DNA from: Ephydatia muelleri
Lineage: Eukaryota > Porifera > Demospongiae > Spongillida > Spongillidae
Assembly (NCBI GenBank): GCA_013339895.1
Contig: JABACO010000024.1
Location: forward strand, 4,025,298-4,089,297
Direction: 5' to 3'
DNA length: 64,000 nucleotides
Positions 21,801 through 33,800 of the stretch are shown piece after piece. The translations under genes and the position numbers were made by a program. Below the pieces are notes generated by a model. That model did not search any database, was not told the origin of the DNA, and saw only the letters and a program-made list of their open reading frames with translations. Position 1 is the first letter of the stretch. Every line of letters begins with the position of its first letter.

Positions 21801-24776
21801 ACATATGCATACAGGTAGACACACATGTACACACACATGCATTACAGGTAGACACACATGTACACATATACACACATTGCATCTCGCTTGCATAAGGCAC
21901 CAGACCTTCAGAAGGTATGAATACTTTTAGTTTCTTCTTTGTCTGTAGTCTCGCTTTCACTTCCTCTGCAAACTCTCTGTCTTCTTGGGCAAAGGACAGG
22001 AAGATGTCACACCTCTGCTTGGACACCATTGTTTTCTCTTCACAGCTTCCATGGTAACCAGGGTCTGGTAAAAAAGTAAATGTATAAATACATGGTGTGT
22101 CTCTGCAACAGTAAGCTCTACTGTAGTCCCTGACAACCTTGTAACCATACGGTTGCCTAGGTTACTGAGGTACTAAAGTCCCCAGACCCATAGTACTCAC
22201 CCTCATTGTGTATGGCCAGCTGTTCTATTTTGTAGCTCAGTTCGTGTGAGTTAAGACCGCTGGAGAGGAAAGTGGAGTCTGTGGCCAGAGAGTTCGGTGG
22301 TGTGACCAGTGTATCTGGTGATCCTACCACGTGATGAGGGAGAATGTGTTAAGAGTGTATGGGGATGGAGATGTATTGAGGATGGTGTGGTGAGGGAGGT
22401 ATGGAGGTGGATGTGTTGAGGGAGGGTTTGTGATGAGGAAGTGACAGCAAACAATCAGAAACAAACGTCCAGTGTGAGCAAATCATTTCCACATACATGC
22501 ATGTATGCACAGTTTTGTGACCAGAGCCAGCTATGTGAGGTCACAGAATGTAGGTACAGAGGTGCATATTGAATTAGTATTGTGCTAGAACCAATTCATG
22601 TGAGGGGAGAGAGATGGGAAAATGATGGAGAAGGAAGAGAGACGTCATCTTTTGGGCTTCACAGCACAGAGGTGGTCGCTATTCCAACACGCAGCGCTAT
22701 TAGATTTGTTTTGTGTTCGAATCATGCTTGCTAAATAGTACGTAGCGGTCTTATGAAATTACGCTTTTCAACTGCGAGGCGGGCTAACTGGCTGAAGGAA
22801 ATGATGGGAGTCCATTTTCTTTGCGACACACACTCGTCTGCAGTTACCGCGAAACGAAATTATCCAGCTTGCTAGCGCAAACGCACGCATGCACAAACAC
22901 ACACGATACAACAAATCATTTTCAACTAACCGATTTCCTCGGCCATATTATATTTCTCTACCAAAACTAGACGGGGGAGGGGCGTCGCAACGTCAATTAA
23001 TTATTTCCAATTACCTCATGCGGATAAACTTTGCCCATACAAGGCCACCGCGATGCAGAAAAAAAAAGAGAAACTACTCACAATGATGATTATGATGGTA
23101 ATAAGCTGCTTTATGTAATAATGAATCGTTAGTTCTTTTCTATAGACCCTTTTCATGTGTCATGTGACCGCTCTGTAATCTGACTACACATCAGTGTCAA
23201 ACAATATACATCAATACACGTCCGCCATGTTGGTGCACAACTTTTACCAACATTTCTGAGTGATGAAAAGGGTCTATAGAGACATGCCCTTGTTTCAGGA
23301 TGCAGGTTGGTACGAACCGTGTTGTGTTGTATTGTGTTGTGTGTTGTGTGTGCTGTGTCGTATGTGTGCATTGTGTGTGTGTCCCTATGCACTGGTGACA
23401 ACACAGAGTACAAGGCTCAATTGGATGAAGTGCCAGTTGAGAACCCCATTTCCCCATCAATCATAGGAGTTGCCATGGCAACCGTGAGGCATACTTACTG
23501 GTGAGGGTGGTTGGATTGGGCAGACACACGCCTTCCATTGTCACTACTGCAGCTAGGGCTGGCTCCAAATGAAGGCATTCGAAGATTTCTTTTCTCAGCT
23601 GCAACAGTTCAAGTGTGTGTGCAGTGTATGTGTCATGTGTCATATGTGCATGTGTATGTGCGTGTTTTCGTATGATGTGCAGTACAGGTTATATCTGATA
23701 TGTGTCAACATAACTTGGACACCACACGCTGGTTATTAATACAGTTATTTCATACAGTACATGTAGGTCATAGTGGAATATAACTTTCAAGGTCAATAGA
23801 CCCTTCCCTTTAAGAACTTGACATGACTCATTAACGTTTACTTAACCCAATTCGTGAAGTACGTTGATTACTGATGTTACTTCCAGAGTTCTTCTTAAAG
23901 GGAAAGGTCTATTCTGTACTTGTGGGTTGGTTTCTGATGCTGTCCAGGCTGATACACAACTGTATATTGCAGTGCAGTTTCACTGTGGTGGCTACTTCTC
24001 CTAGAAACCACACCCCTCACATCTGGCCCCTCCCTCCCTCACCTTGGCCACTCCCTCCCTAACCTTGTGCTCTTCTCAGATGCTCTGCTGCATCCAAACA
24101 CCCAAGAGACTCCACCAGTTCAATGAGTGTGCTCAGATTGGCCTCACGACCTACACAAAGTCATACTTTGCAATTTAGCTGCAGCAGTCAAACAATTTCG
24201 AACTAAGTACAATTACAACACACAGAGCACATTCAAGACACTCATGCATCTGACATAAATGTAGGCTGGAACCAGAAAGCCCATGATGAGCTGTGAAATG
24301 TAGTCCTACCCTAGTAGCAACAAAAAGAACATTCTACAAGTGAAACAGGATTTTAACCAAATGCGGAACAGTTACTTGGTATAAATAGTTTCAATAACCA
24401 CTTATGGTGACCCTGTTAGTTGTGGAAATACCCACTATCCGTACCATAGGTATATGCGTACGTTTTCCTTTTGCCAAACCCGTAACTCGAGGACAGTTTT
24501 GCTGTCATGAGATCATTCAACTACGCTTTGGTCAACACACGGCACAGCGCCCCACTATCCGCGGACTCCCGTGCACGCACCTAGTTGTCTCTCCCACTCT
24601 TCCAACAGGGAGAGCGTCGGCGACTCTTGAGTCTGAAGTACAGTTATCATCTCGTAGGTGAACCCCATCTTGTCGGCCAGCCCTCTCCAATCCTTGCCCA
24701 GGGGTGACGTCGTATTCAACGCGTTCGCCAGCGACTGACGCGCCAAAAACCCCAATTCGCGGGAAAGCGAACTCAT
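18811..24776 (-). CDS. MYD88: MyD88-like adaptor (death domain + TIR)
   Basis: Seven minus-strand exons: 24776..24581, 24150..24064, about 23588..23499, 22323..22201, 22064..21906, 20851..20705 and 18992..18811 (TAG). All junctions are phase 1, giving about 327 residues; human MyD88 has 296. The death domain is about residues 14-94 (LANALNTTSPLGKDWRGLAD, LLEEWERQ, LIELVESLGCLDAAEHL). A linker leads to the TIR domain from about 184 to the end. TIR box 1 is CDIFLSFAQEDREF. Box 2/BB loop is EDVMPGE, keeping the signalling proline at about 222; it is split by the exon 5/6 junction. VIILSPAYLRSPWCSFE follows, and box 3 is YFWDKVYKAC. In the family it links Toll/IL-1 receptors to IRAK kinases through death-domain oligomers in the cytosol. 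The exon 3 acceptor that keeps frame (AAAAG) is weak. A better TTGCAG ten bases upstream would need a GC donor in the previous intron. Identity is secure from the DD-TIR order. Confidence 0.88.
19612..20441. repeat. 33-bp minisatellite in MyD88 intron 6
   Basis: About 25 copies of a 33-bp unit including CACCAGTCTCTCAGCAGACA. They are nearly identical apart from a single-base insertion near 19870 and a shortened copy near 20402. The unit is a multiple of three, so it reads through as IIGTSLSADTH on one strand and VSAERLVPIMC on the other. It lies wholly inside the last MyD88 intron (18993-20704) and is not a gene. Confidence 0.95.
20862..21690. repeat. Purine-rich minisatellite in MyD88 intron 5
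   Basis: Dozens of imperfect copies of GGAGGTGGATGAGGGGAGA, all G/A on the plus strand, in the intron between the two halves of the TIR BB loop. On the minus (transcribed) strand it is a long polypyrimidine tract running up to the exon 6 acceptor at 20852. It can therefore act as an oversized splice-site pyrimidine tract. The Pro/Ser-rich open frame here is a repeat artefact apart from the TIR exon at its end. Confidence 0.92.
23140..23279. mobile_element. 140-bp MITE in MyD88 intron 3
   Basis: Perfect 17-bp terminal inverted repeats, CTATAGACCCTTTTCAT at 23140-23156 and its reverse complement at 23263-23279, around a non-coding interior. A TA at each end is compatible with a TA target duplication (Tc1/mariner-like), but the empty site is unknown. 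Confidence 0.75.
23795..23913. mobile_element. 119-bp MITE in MyD88 intron 2
   Basis: Terminal inverted repeats AATAGACCCTTCCCTTTAAG and CTTAAAGGGAAAGGTCTATT differ at one base. The outer ends resemble those of the MITE at 23140-23279 (ATAGACCCTT), so the two may be distant relatives. No coding capacity. Confidence 0.72.
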
Positions 24777-24880
24777 CTTCCCGGCTTCATGGACGTTTAT
24801 TGGTAGGCAATATTTAGAACATTGTCAAAACCATAACGCAAACACGTCTATTATTCAATTACTATACAAACCAGTAAATG

Positions 24881-25080
24881 CCCCACGGTTAAATGTTATA
24901 AAAATGCATCGCGTTCGCTATAACTTCCCAACGGATAACGCTATCGACTTCCTATTTTCAACACTTCATACTACACCATGTCACTATGAAGTGTTGAAAA
25001 TAGGAAGTCGATAGCGTTATCCGTTGGGAAGTTATAGCGATTCAAACGCGATGCATTTTTACAACATTCTAACCGTGGGG
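24881..25080. mobile_element. 200-bp fold-back MITE
   Basis: Arms 24881-24972 and 24986-25080 are almost perfect reverse complements with about 13 bp between (outer ends CCCCACGGTTA and TAACCGTGGGG). The arm motif ATAAAAATGCATCGCGTT ... CTATCGACTTCCTATTTTCAA recurs, about 80 percent similar, at the start of the THAP-transposon copies in the ankyrin introns (29050, 36290, 43720 and 57470). It is best read as a MITE derived from that transposon's end. Confidence 0.8.
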
Positions 25081-26031
25081 CAATTTTCGCGGAAACTGTC
25101 CCATATACCATGCAATAAAATATATACACCAACTTTTTGTTTTTGTTTTATTTCTGCTATACATGTACACCTACGAGGGAAGCTGCAGTCGATTGGACGC
25201 GGTCAATCAGGGGCGGATACAGGAATACTGTTTGGGGGTGGGGACGGGGTGGGGTGGGGGGTGGGGGGCATGGGAGGGGCTTGCCCCTCCCATATCACGG
25301 GGTTTATAATTACTACATTACTTTGGTCTATATGGTCATATACTTGAATGCTTATAAATATACATGCAATGAACATTAAAGTAAATCTTCAAACAATAAT
25401 GGATTCAAAAGTAGCATTCTTCTAGGATGCTTTGTAGCAAATATTTCTTCAATATCGATTTTAATGTCATTGTTCACATACGTTAATATTAATGCGTTGA
25501 ATCCATTGTACTTTGAAATACATTTTTGCTACAAATCTCAAACTTGAGTTTGCTCTTTCAACTCCATTAGATGTTACAGAAGTAAGAAGGTTAATATATT
25601 GTTGCACATGCTCTGCTATCTGAAATTGTGACTGCAAGTGTAGTTGGTTTGATTGATTGATTCTTCCACATAGTTCTCCACATAACTACTTCTTGGTGAA
25701 GTGTGTCTGGAGAAGGCAAGTCATCCCTGTTGTATTCTAAACTGCTATTCTCATCTTGTTGGTCAATGTTGGAATGAATTAGGAATAGTGCTCGAATTGC
25801 TTGCTGAGCTAGATCTCCATGCAAAGCGTGTACTGAATTATTGTAATGTGAGTCCAAAAAAGGTACTGCATGCATGCTTTGGTATATTTGCTGGTGCTTT
25901 GTTTTTTTTTGCCACATCACCTTGGTATTTCCAGAACTGCATCACTGTTTGACAATGTAACCATTGTGGGCATTTTTTCAAATACTATATAATATTGTAC
26001 TCTACCTCGTCACTCCTGGCATTGGCTACAG

Positions 26032-26467
26032 AGGCGTAGGAACGTATTTAAGATTGGGGGGGCCGACTTTGTAAAATTATTAGCTACAATTTTTATTGCC
26101 AATCACGTAGAGGGGGGTGCTTAACAGCCCCGGATCCAGGAATTTGTTATGGGGGGGGGGGGGCGGTTTACCATGGGGGGGTGGGGGGGGCAGTCCACTT
26201 TTGGCACACAGAAAATACGTTATCGTTACTAATACACGGTTTTGCTAACCGTTACAGTATTACAGAGCGCGCGTAATGAAGTAGACGTAATATGGTGACG
26301 TGCGGTTACGGATACTAAGTACCGGTGAGTTAAACTAAACTAAAGGGGTAACATTGGGGGGGGGCCGAAGTATACGTCGGCCCCCCCCCACCTATAAGAT
26401 TGGGGGGGCCAAGGCCCCCTCTGCCCCCCCCCCCCCCCCCTCCCCCCCCCCGGTTCCTACGCCTTTG
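26032..26467. mobile_element. Inverted-repeat element with poly-G/poly-C arms
   Basis: Ends GGCGTAGGAACG at 26033 and GGTTCCTACGCC at 26452-26463 are inverted. Inside are G7-G10 and C8-C13 runs and a second GGGGGGGGC/GGCCCCCCCC pair. A nested GGATCCAGGAATTTGTTATG motif suggests one element inserted in another. No coding capacity. Confidence 0.6.
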
Positions 26468-26931
26468 GGCTAGTTAAGATGTTATGCGTGTTACATTTCA
26501 TAGCCTTGAATATAACACCCAGCGATTTGTATTTCCTGGTTGCTTGTAATTCATCGCAGCAAAAACCGTCTCAAGTAATCGTCATTAAATCGGAACTCTT
26601 GATATAAATCTCGGTTGGATACATTCTGACTCTGGACAATATCTTCACAAAACTGACTTTATCACTTTGAGCTTCGTCCCTTGTCGAACTTGTGCGCTGC
26701 TCTCTGTCCCGGACGCATTTCGATCCTCGTTAGTAGCAAATGTGTGACACAGTTATTATTATTTTTTGCTGAAAATGTCATTTGATCTATGGTTGACTGC
26801 ATGTCACTTTTGAATTTAGGTACGTTCAATCGAATCATGCATTGGGTCTGGGCACGAGACCAAGACTTTCTCTCTCGCAAGGGTTAACTTATCTAGTTAA
26901 TCATCGTGGGGATGGGGTGGGGGGGGGGGGG

Positions 26932-27057
26932 TAGTCTCGTACCCCGACCCTGATTCCCACAGCTGCGGATGGATTACATCACCGCTACGTGGAAAGAGGC
27001 ATAGCGGTGACGTAATCCATCCGTAGCTGTGGGAATCAGGGTCTGGGTACGAGACTA
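26932..27057. mobile_element. 126-bp hairpin MITE
   Basis: Arms begin TAGTCTCGTACCC and end GGGTACGAGACTA and are about 93 percent complementary over about 58 bp (ACCCTGATTCCCACAGCT shared), with a loop near 26990-27002. G-runs of 10 or more flank both sides. Single copies of the end sequence occur near 5861 and, altered, near 26845. Confidence 0.8.
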
Positions 27058-27816
27058 AGGGGGGGGGGGGGGCGTGCGTGCGTCATTCGCGCCCCCTCCA
27101 CTGAGTGGTTCTAAACTTCTAGTCCCATTAACTTAGGCGCATGCGCTGTGCACCGTTGTACTCACGTGCATGTGTATATTCATTTGGGTGTTGACAACAA
27201 CATCCGATGTGGTGTTGTGTCATAAATAGTATCTAGATTCTGTTGAGGCATGGAAGCAAGTAAGTGACTACTGTGTTGATTTGCGTTGTAATGTGCTTAT
27301 GTGTGAAATCATGAAGAACTGACCCGGGCTCCACGTGATGGAGATAAAGCCACCGTACCGACGAGGGGGTCGTGTAACAGATAAATGGGCGTGTCCTTCG
27401 AGTAGCATCGTCGTGCGTGACAGGGATGTGTAATGGAAGCGAAGTAGTCCAGAGAGGCTAATATAAGGCACATGGACCTATAACGCTACAGGAATTTTGG
27501 GCCTGCACAGCGAATGCAAATATCAGGTCTCACCGTCTAAGTCAATGACGTCCAGTATTTAAAAATGGAGATTGATCTGCGAAGTTAGTCAGTGCTATTG
27601 AGCCTTATCACGGTTGACTATAGGCGAAAGAAAATTTCGCAAAACGATCTCTGTCTTGCATGTGCATGGGACTGGAAAACAGCCCATCGGACTGCATGCA
27701 GGATGTCGTACAGCACATACTAGAATCCAAATACCAGTGGATCTTGTTACATGCGCGCAGGAATGTATTTCCACACTGGGTAGTGGCCATGCAGACACCT
27801 GCACGGAGATCACAGC

Positions 27817-27834
27817 ATGATTGCAGTAATGGAG
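27817..27834 (+). CDS. Candidate first coding exon of the ankyrin gene
   Basis: ATG ATT GCA GTA ATG GAG followed by the donor GTGAGG, phase 0, joins in frame to the ankyrin exon at 28199. An alternative is ATGGAGAAG at 27861 followed by GTATTT, also phase 0. The choice cannot be made from sequence alone. Confidence 0.35.
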
Positions 27835-30800
27835 GTGAGGGCGGAGGTTCAATATAAAAAATGGAGAAGGTATTTTCTTACTTTCATGGTAGTGTCGTCT
27901 TAAGTATAGGGTGTGTTAGTCTATGGACATACAGTGTATTAAATGAACATATAGAGCATGTGATTCCCCATGGGTATTGTACACTGCATGTCACATGATC
28001 ACATCACATGATCACATCACATGATCACACACATGGGCATTGCTACACACTGTGTAGTACTGTGTATTATCTCCTCCTCCCCTGACCCTCATATGTTGTA
28101 GGCTGTGTGTATTGTGTACAGACATGTGTGAGGCACGTCACATGTTGGATTTGATCTACACTGTACTTATGAGGGACATTATTGTTCCACACATGCAGGC
28201 AGCAGCAACACAACTGCTCTCGGCTGAACGTGATGGAGACATAGCTACTGTGAGGAGACTATTGACCGAGGGTCGTATGGATGTGAATGTAACGGATGAG
28301 GTAGGTGTGTCCAAGATTCTACAAGTGTATGACATCATAGCCTGGCATATCTGTGTACATTTGACCCAAGCCACACAGGCTGCAGGGAGGTGTGGTGTGT
28401 GAAGATGATGGTGGATGATGGGAGTTATTACCGTATCTTTTATTGCAATTTTCCTTAGCAACAATGATAACACAGCCCACACCCAACACTAGGCTACAAG
28501 ATCATGTGGGGTAGTCATTGTACGACACACACAGCGGCAACAGATAGTACCTTGCCTTTCCATACGTCTATTGAGAACTGATATAGATCATGTCAGAATC
28601 ATAATGCAGAGCACATATAAGTAGGGACTATTGCATGTCTCTCCACTTGTAGCTTACATGGGTCATAGTGACCTCATTGGAGGAGTGAGGCATCAAGGCA
28701 CCTCACTAAAGTGAATACACAATTCCCAACGATGCAAATAAAGCATGGATTGCGAAACAAAGGTGCCTCTATGAAAAGGAAGAATTGAAGTGAAATACAA
28801 ATTAGTTCTTTTATCATGCCCACTTCTCCCACATACCCGCATATACATGTTACGTCACATCACTAACCTTTATCATCCACTGATGCATGGATATCACATC
28901 ACAAAGCTTAGAACTGATTATAAAATTGGTTATCAAGCTAAACAAATTGAACTGGCTATAGTGATGCACAGCGACTTCAAGACCATATCATTGATATTGA
29001 GACCAACTATTCAAGATAACCAAATGTATTGGTTAGTTTCCACGAAAATTGCATAACGGATATATTATAAAACATTATAAAAATGCATCGCTTTTGAATC
29101 GCTATAGCTGTCAAACGGTTACCGCTATCGGCTTCCTATTTTCAACATGTCATAATACACCATTTCTCTGTACGCAAATATTCTTGCACAAGCATAGTGC
29201 CGACGTTACGAGGTCCGATATCCCTATGGGATTCAAAACCACCACAACTTCAGGTAGGAGCTATGAAATCGTATCACATTCGGTGCATACATGTAGGTAG
29301 AGCGGGTCCCGTCGCTATTGGTTTGTTTGGTTCATTAATTTATACTATCCATTACGAAGATATAGCTGTGCAAATTATGCACATTTCCAGCTACATTCGC
29401 ACAATGGATGAAAGATTGGATATGTCACCATAGATTATAGAATACATATTGTATTCCATAATCTATGGTGTCACGTATGGAGTAAAACCCGCAGCGATTG
29501 CCTAGTGATATTGTGTCACCTTCGCGGACGTTAGTATTCCTGGCCTGATTCTGAACGTTGGGCAATAAATGCGTCGTATGTGGAGTTACAGGATTAAAAA
29601 TAAGACGATTTCCTACTATCGACACTCTTCTCGCAGTACAGTGTGGCGAGAAGTATTGAAGACAAGTTGTAACCATTCTCAAGAGCCTGTTCGCGTCACT
29701 TTGTTAATGGAGACAGTCGGTGTGGACCATTACTATACACAGGGAAAAAACGCGTCGAATCAATTTATGATTTTCAATGATTTGTCATTTACATTCTGTT
29801 GTAAGTGACAAATCATAAAGTGATTCGACGCGTTTTTTTCCTGTGCTAGTACCTGCACTTCTAACACCTGTGGTGATAGCTGAAGAAAGATGTCTTGGTT
29901 GCAGTACTACCAACGTTGGCGCCAATCGTGGGGCCTTCGACAACAGTAGTGGAGATCGAGGGAGGGCCTGATTTGACTACGGTCGATGGTAGGTCGACTG
30001 TCGGGGTAGATTCGGCACCAATTATAGATGGGTTCGCTTTAGTAGCGGCACCGCTACCAGGATCAGAGGCTGTGGTTCGACAATGATCGAAGGGTTAGAT
30101 GCAGCATCTCCATTATATATACCTGTTGAGCGGCAGTCAAATCCTTTGTTAAATGAAGAGCAAAGTGCATCATCAGAGCATCATCACTCCATGCTCGTAT
30201 TGAAGCTCTTGAAGCGAAGGTGAAATGCTAAGGACACACAGTTTAGGATTGAGCATATATGTGGTGATGATAAATAGGTTGAATTTTACACAGGATTTAG
30301 ATGCTATACAATTTTGCTAAAATTTATTAAGTTTGAAATGGACTGCCCATGAAGAAACTAAATTCAAAAGGGCAGATTTGAAATAAATTACAAATGAGTT
30401 CTATTATGCTCACACGGCATGATTAAATCAAATACATGCAGTGTGCACCTAACTAGGAGTAGCAAAGTGCAGTACTTTACAGGGCTTCAAGCCTCTACAT
30501 GTATTTTGAGTGTCTTCCCCAAATGCCAATTTTTAAAAGCTATTTAATTGCTGTGAATACACTGTTGAATAAGGTATGGTGCAGTGAGCCAAAGGTTACA
30601 TGTGGTCATGCAATTTCATTACATCATGTGTGCTCTTACAAGAATATGAAATCAGCACCAATGTAGCCCATGGCAACTACATGTAAGTCACACATCCATC
30701 TTGATAACAAGATTTGACCACCAGATCTCCTGGAAACTAAACACCCTTCATGTCTATGTACTATGCACTGAATGACATCAGCTAATGAGTGACTTACTCC

Positions 30801-33800
30801 TGACACAATGCACACCTAAGTGATGTAATAGAATACATGCAGTGTTCACCCTAGCTAGTTGTAGCAAGGAGCAGCGCCTTGCGTTTTAATTGAGGCTCCA
30901 TGCCTCTATTTTGAGTGCCTGGCAGTGTCTTCCCAAAATGTGATCAGAAAGCATTTGATAAGCGATTCATTTGTTGTGAATACATGTAGTTGCATAAGGT
31001 ATGGTGTAGGGAGCCAAAGGTGACATGTGGTCATGGAAACCTCAAATTTCATTACATTATGCGTGCTCTTACAAAATGGACAGGCAGTTGCCCATGAAAC
31101 AAACTACATTGTAAATTCAAAAGGGCAGATTTGAAATAAATTGCAAAGTAGTTCTTTGATGCTCAAGCTCACTTTACCCACATACCCACATGACATATCA
31201 TAGGTGTAACCTCTATCATCCTCTAATGCATGGACGTCACTTTCCCATATTATGAAAATTCTTTTTTGAGCATAGTAAATGGTACTGACTTGTCAAGTAG
31301 TAGTGATACACTTTCAAGACCATATTGGGACCAACTATTCAAGATAACAAAGGGTTTCAATAATCTGTAAATATATCACCGGCTGTACAGATCCTAGTCT
31401 GTTGTTTCCTCCTCAGATGTCTAGTGCTAGTGTTAATTTATACTTTATCCATTACGGAGATACAGGTGTGCAAATTAATGCACATTTCTAGCTCGATTTG
31501 CACAATGGACCCTTTTCATGACAGATTCGATTTGTCAGGAGTAAAAACCCGCAGCGATTGCCTAGTGATATTGTGTCACCTTTGAGGATGCCAAGTTGAA
31601 GCCATTGTCAAGAGTCTGTTCACGTCACTTTGTTAATGGAGACAGTCAATGAGGACCATTACTCGTACCGGCACTTCTAACACCTGTGGCGATAGCTGAA
31701 GAAGATGTTTTGGCTCAAGTACTGCCAACATTGGCGCCAATTGTGGGGCCTTCGACAACAGTAGTGGCAACCGAGGGAGGGCCTGATTTGACTACGGTTG
31801 ATGGTAGGTCAACTGTCGGGGTAGATTCGGCATGAATAGATGGGTTCGCTTTAGAAGTGGCACCGCTACCAGGATCTGATGCTGTGTGCTCGACAATGAT
31901 TGAAGGGTTAGCTGCAGCATCTCCATTGTATATACCTATTGTGCGGCAGTCACATTGTTTATTAAACGAAGAGCAAAGTGCAGCAAAGCAATAGCAAACT
32001 GTCTAAAATGAACGACCAGTTTGAGCAGACCATTTCTACACCCCCACTCTCCACTACACACACCAGCGCACACATACACGTAGGCACAGTTTTGTGACCA
32101 GAGCCAGCTGTGTGGGGTCACAGAATGTAGCTGCAGCTAAATAGAAAGAGGTGCATAATAATTTCTGAATGAATTAGCTTTTGGAGGCCACACACTCTTT
32201 AGTGGAGTAAGTTTCTGTCATCATCTCTGCTCTGACACCAATGTAACAAACCATTATGGAAGGACTGTTTGTCACTACCAAAGTGCTAGAATATTTATAT
32301 TCAAAGCTAATAAGTCATCACAAAGGTCATACACTACAGGGTCATGCAGTCAGGCATCCAGCAGTGCATGATTGGGTGACATAATGTTAATAGCCATTCA
32401 AAAAGTAGTAGAACCACGTGGTACAACAGTCCTGCTAGGGATTCAGAAACCCTTCAGTTGTCCTTTTGAAAGCATGACCTTTCCATAGGTGATAGGAATA
32501 TTTATCTCCAGAATACATTTTACCACCCTTTGTACATCTGTCATATGTAGTGTTTCAACCCCCTCACCTCCACTGTTTTAAGATGCGGTTATTTGTGTTG
32601 CAGGATGATCAGAGTCCATTGTTTATATCATGTTTGAATGGACATCTTGATATAGTGAAGACACTCATTGAAGCTGGAGCTAATATCAATAAGGCCACCA
32701 AGGTCAGTACACACATACCTACACGTGTATGACATCATAGCCTGTGATCAATGCATATCTGTGTGCATGGACCAAAGCCACACAGGCTGCAGGGAGGAGT
32801 GGTGTGTGAAGGTGATGGTGGATGATGGGAGTTTTACCGTATCTTTTATTGCAATTTTCCTTAGCAACAACGATAACACAGCCCACACCCATGACTAGGC
32901 TACGATATCATGTGGGCTACAAGTCATTGCATGTGGTGCATTGTATGCCACATGGCATGATATAATCCAATACATGAAGTGTGCAACGTTCAAACCTCTA
33001 TTTTGGCAAAATGTGATCAGAAAGCCAGTTGACCATCTTTCTGTGACTGCACACACCTGGCTCTGGTCACAAAGCTGTGCATACATGTATGTGTGCACTG
33101 GTGTGTGTAGTGGAAGCTGATTAAATTATACTGACTATAGTGATACACAGCTTCTTACCATATCATTGGCATTGGGACCAACTGCTATCCAATGTTAATA
33201 AGTCATCAAACATTAAAGGTCATACACTACCAGGGCCATGCACAACATGTGATGTCCAGGCAGATGTCTGGTGCATCTTACAGCCTCGGTGAGCTGAGTA
33301 AGTGTGTGCATGTGTTGAAGAGTGAATGTAGTATTCATTTGTTTTGCAAAACAACATCCTGTCATAAGGCTACCATAATTAAATGAAGTAGAATACCCTT
33401 TGTTAATGATGGGATTTTAATTGCAGAAGGGTGGAAGTTCACTGGGCGCAGCAAGTTATAAGGGACATCTTAATATTGTGAAGACACTAATTGAAGCTGG
33501 AGCTAATTTGGATCAGGCCGATAAGGTCAGCATACGTACACCTACAGTGTATGACATCATAGCCTGTGATCATTGCATATCTGTGTAAGTGTGACCAAGC
33601 CACACATCTAGCAGGGAGTGAAGTGTGAATTGGTTTTGAATACATGTAGGCATAAGGAAAGGTACAGGGAGCCAAAGTTTCATGTAATCAAGCCTCAATT
33701 TTATTTCATCATGTGTACTACTATGGGAGAGTGCGATTGAGATGGGGTGTAGAAAAGGATTTTGTAGGAGATGGAGTGTTTGGAAAGGGACGGTGAGGGT

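Larger units (their letters stand above)
24777..27816. other. Intergenic region between MyD88 and ankyrin genes
   Basis: The two genes diverge, so both promoters should lie here, but no element can be assigned confidently. It contains three fold-back elements (separate entries) and several poly-G tracts. GGGGCGGATACAGG and CCGGATCCAGG motifs near 25210 and 26128 look like ends of further small transposons. No recognisable exon until the candidate ankyrin first exon. Confidence 0.45.
29040..30215 (+). mobile_element. THAP transposon fragment 1
   Basis: Begins with the end sequence shared with the MITE at 24.9 kb. The internal part has GTCACTTTGTTAATGGAGAC (remains of the THAP CSRHFVNGD motif), then an ASP-rich region translating as PTLAPIVGPSTTVVEIEGGP and APLPGSEAV. 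The frames are broken and it carries two later insertions (a hairpin at 29429 and a MITE at 29738). Confidence 0.6.
28969..30578 (+). repeat. Block Z, copy 0 (THAP-element intron block)
   Basis: An intronic block found again at about 36205-37790 and 43640-45224 with very high similarity. It starts near ACCATATCATTGATATTGAG, carries the THAP transposon piece with its hairpin and 109-bp MITE, and ends near GAATAAGGTATG. After that point this copy continues differently from the other two. It therefore marks the ancestral, unduplicated context of the block. Confidence 0.75.

Noticed and set aside
27614-27857. Overlapping plus-strand frames before the ankyrin gene
   Set aside because: Their phase does not join to the ankyrin exon at 28199; only the short ATGATTGCAGTAATGGAG segment does.
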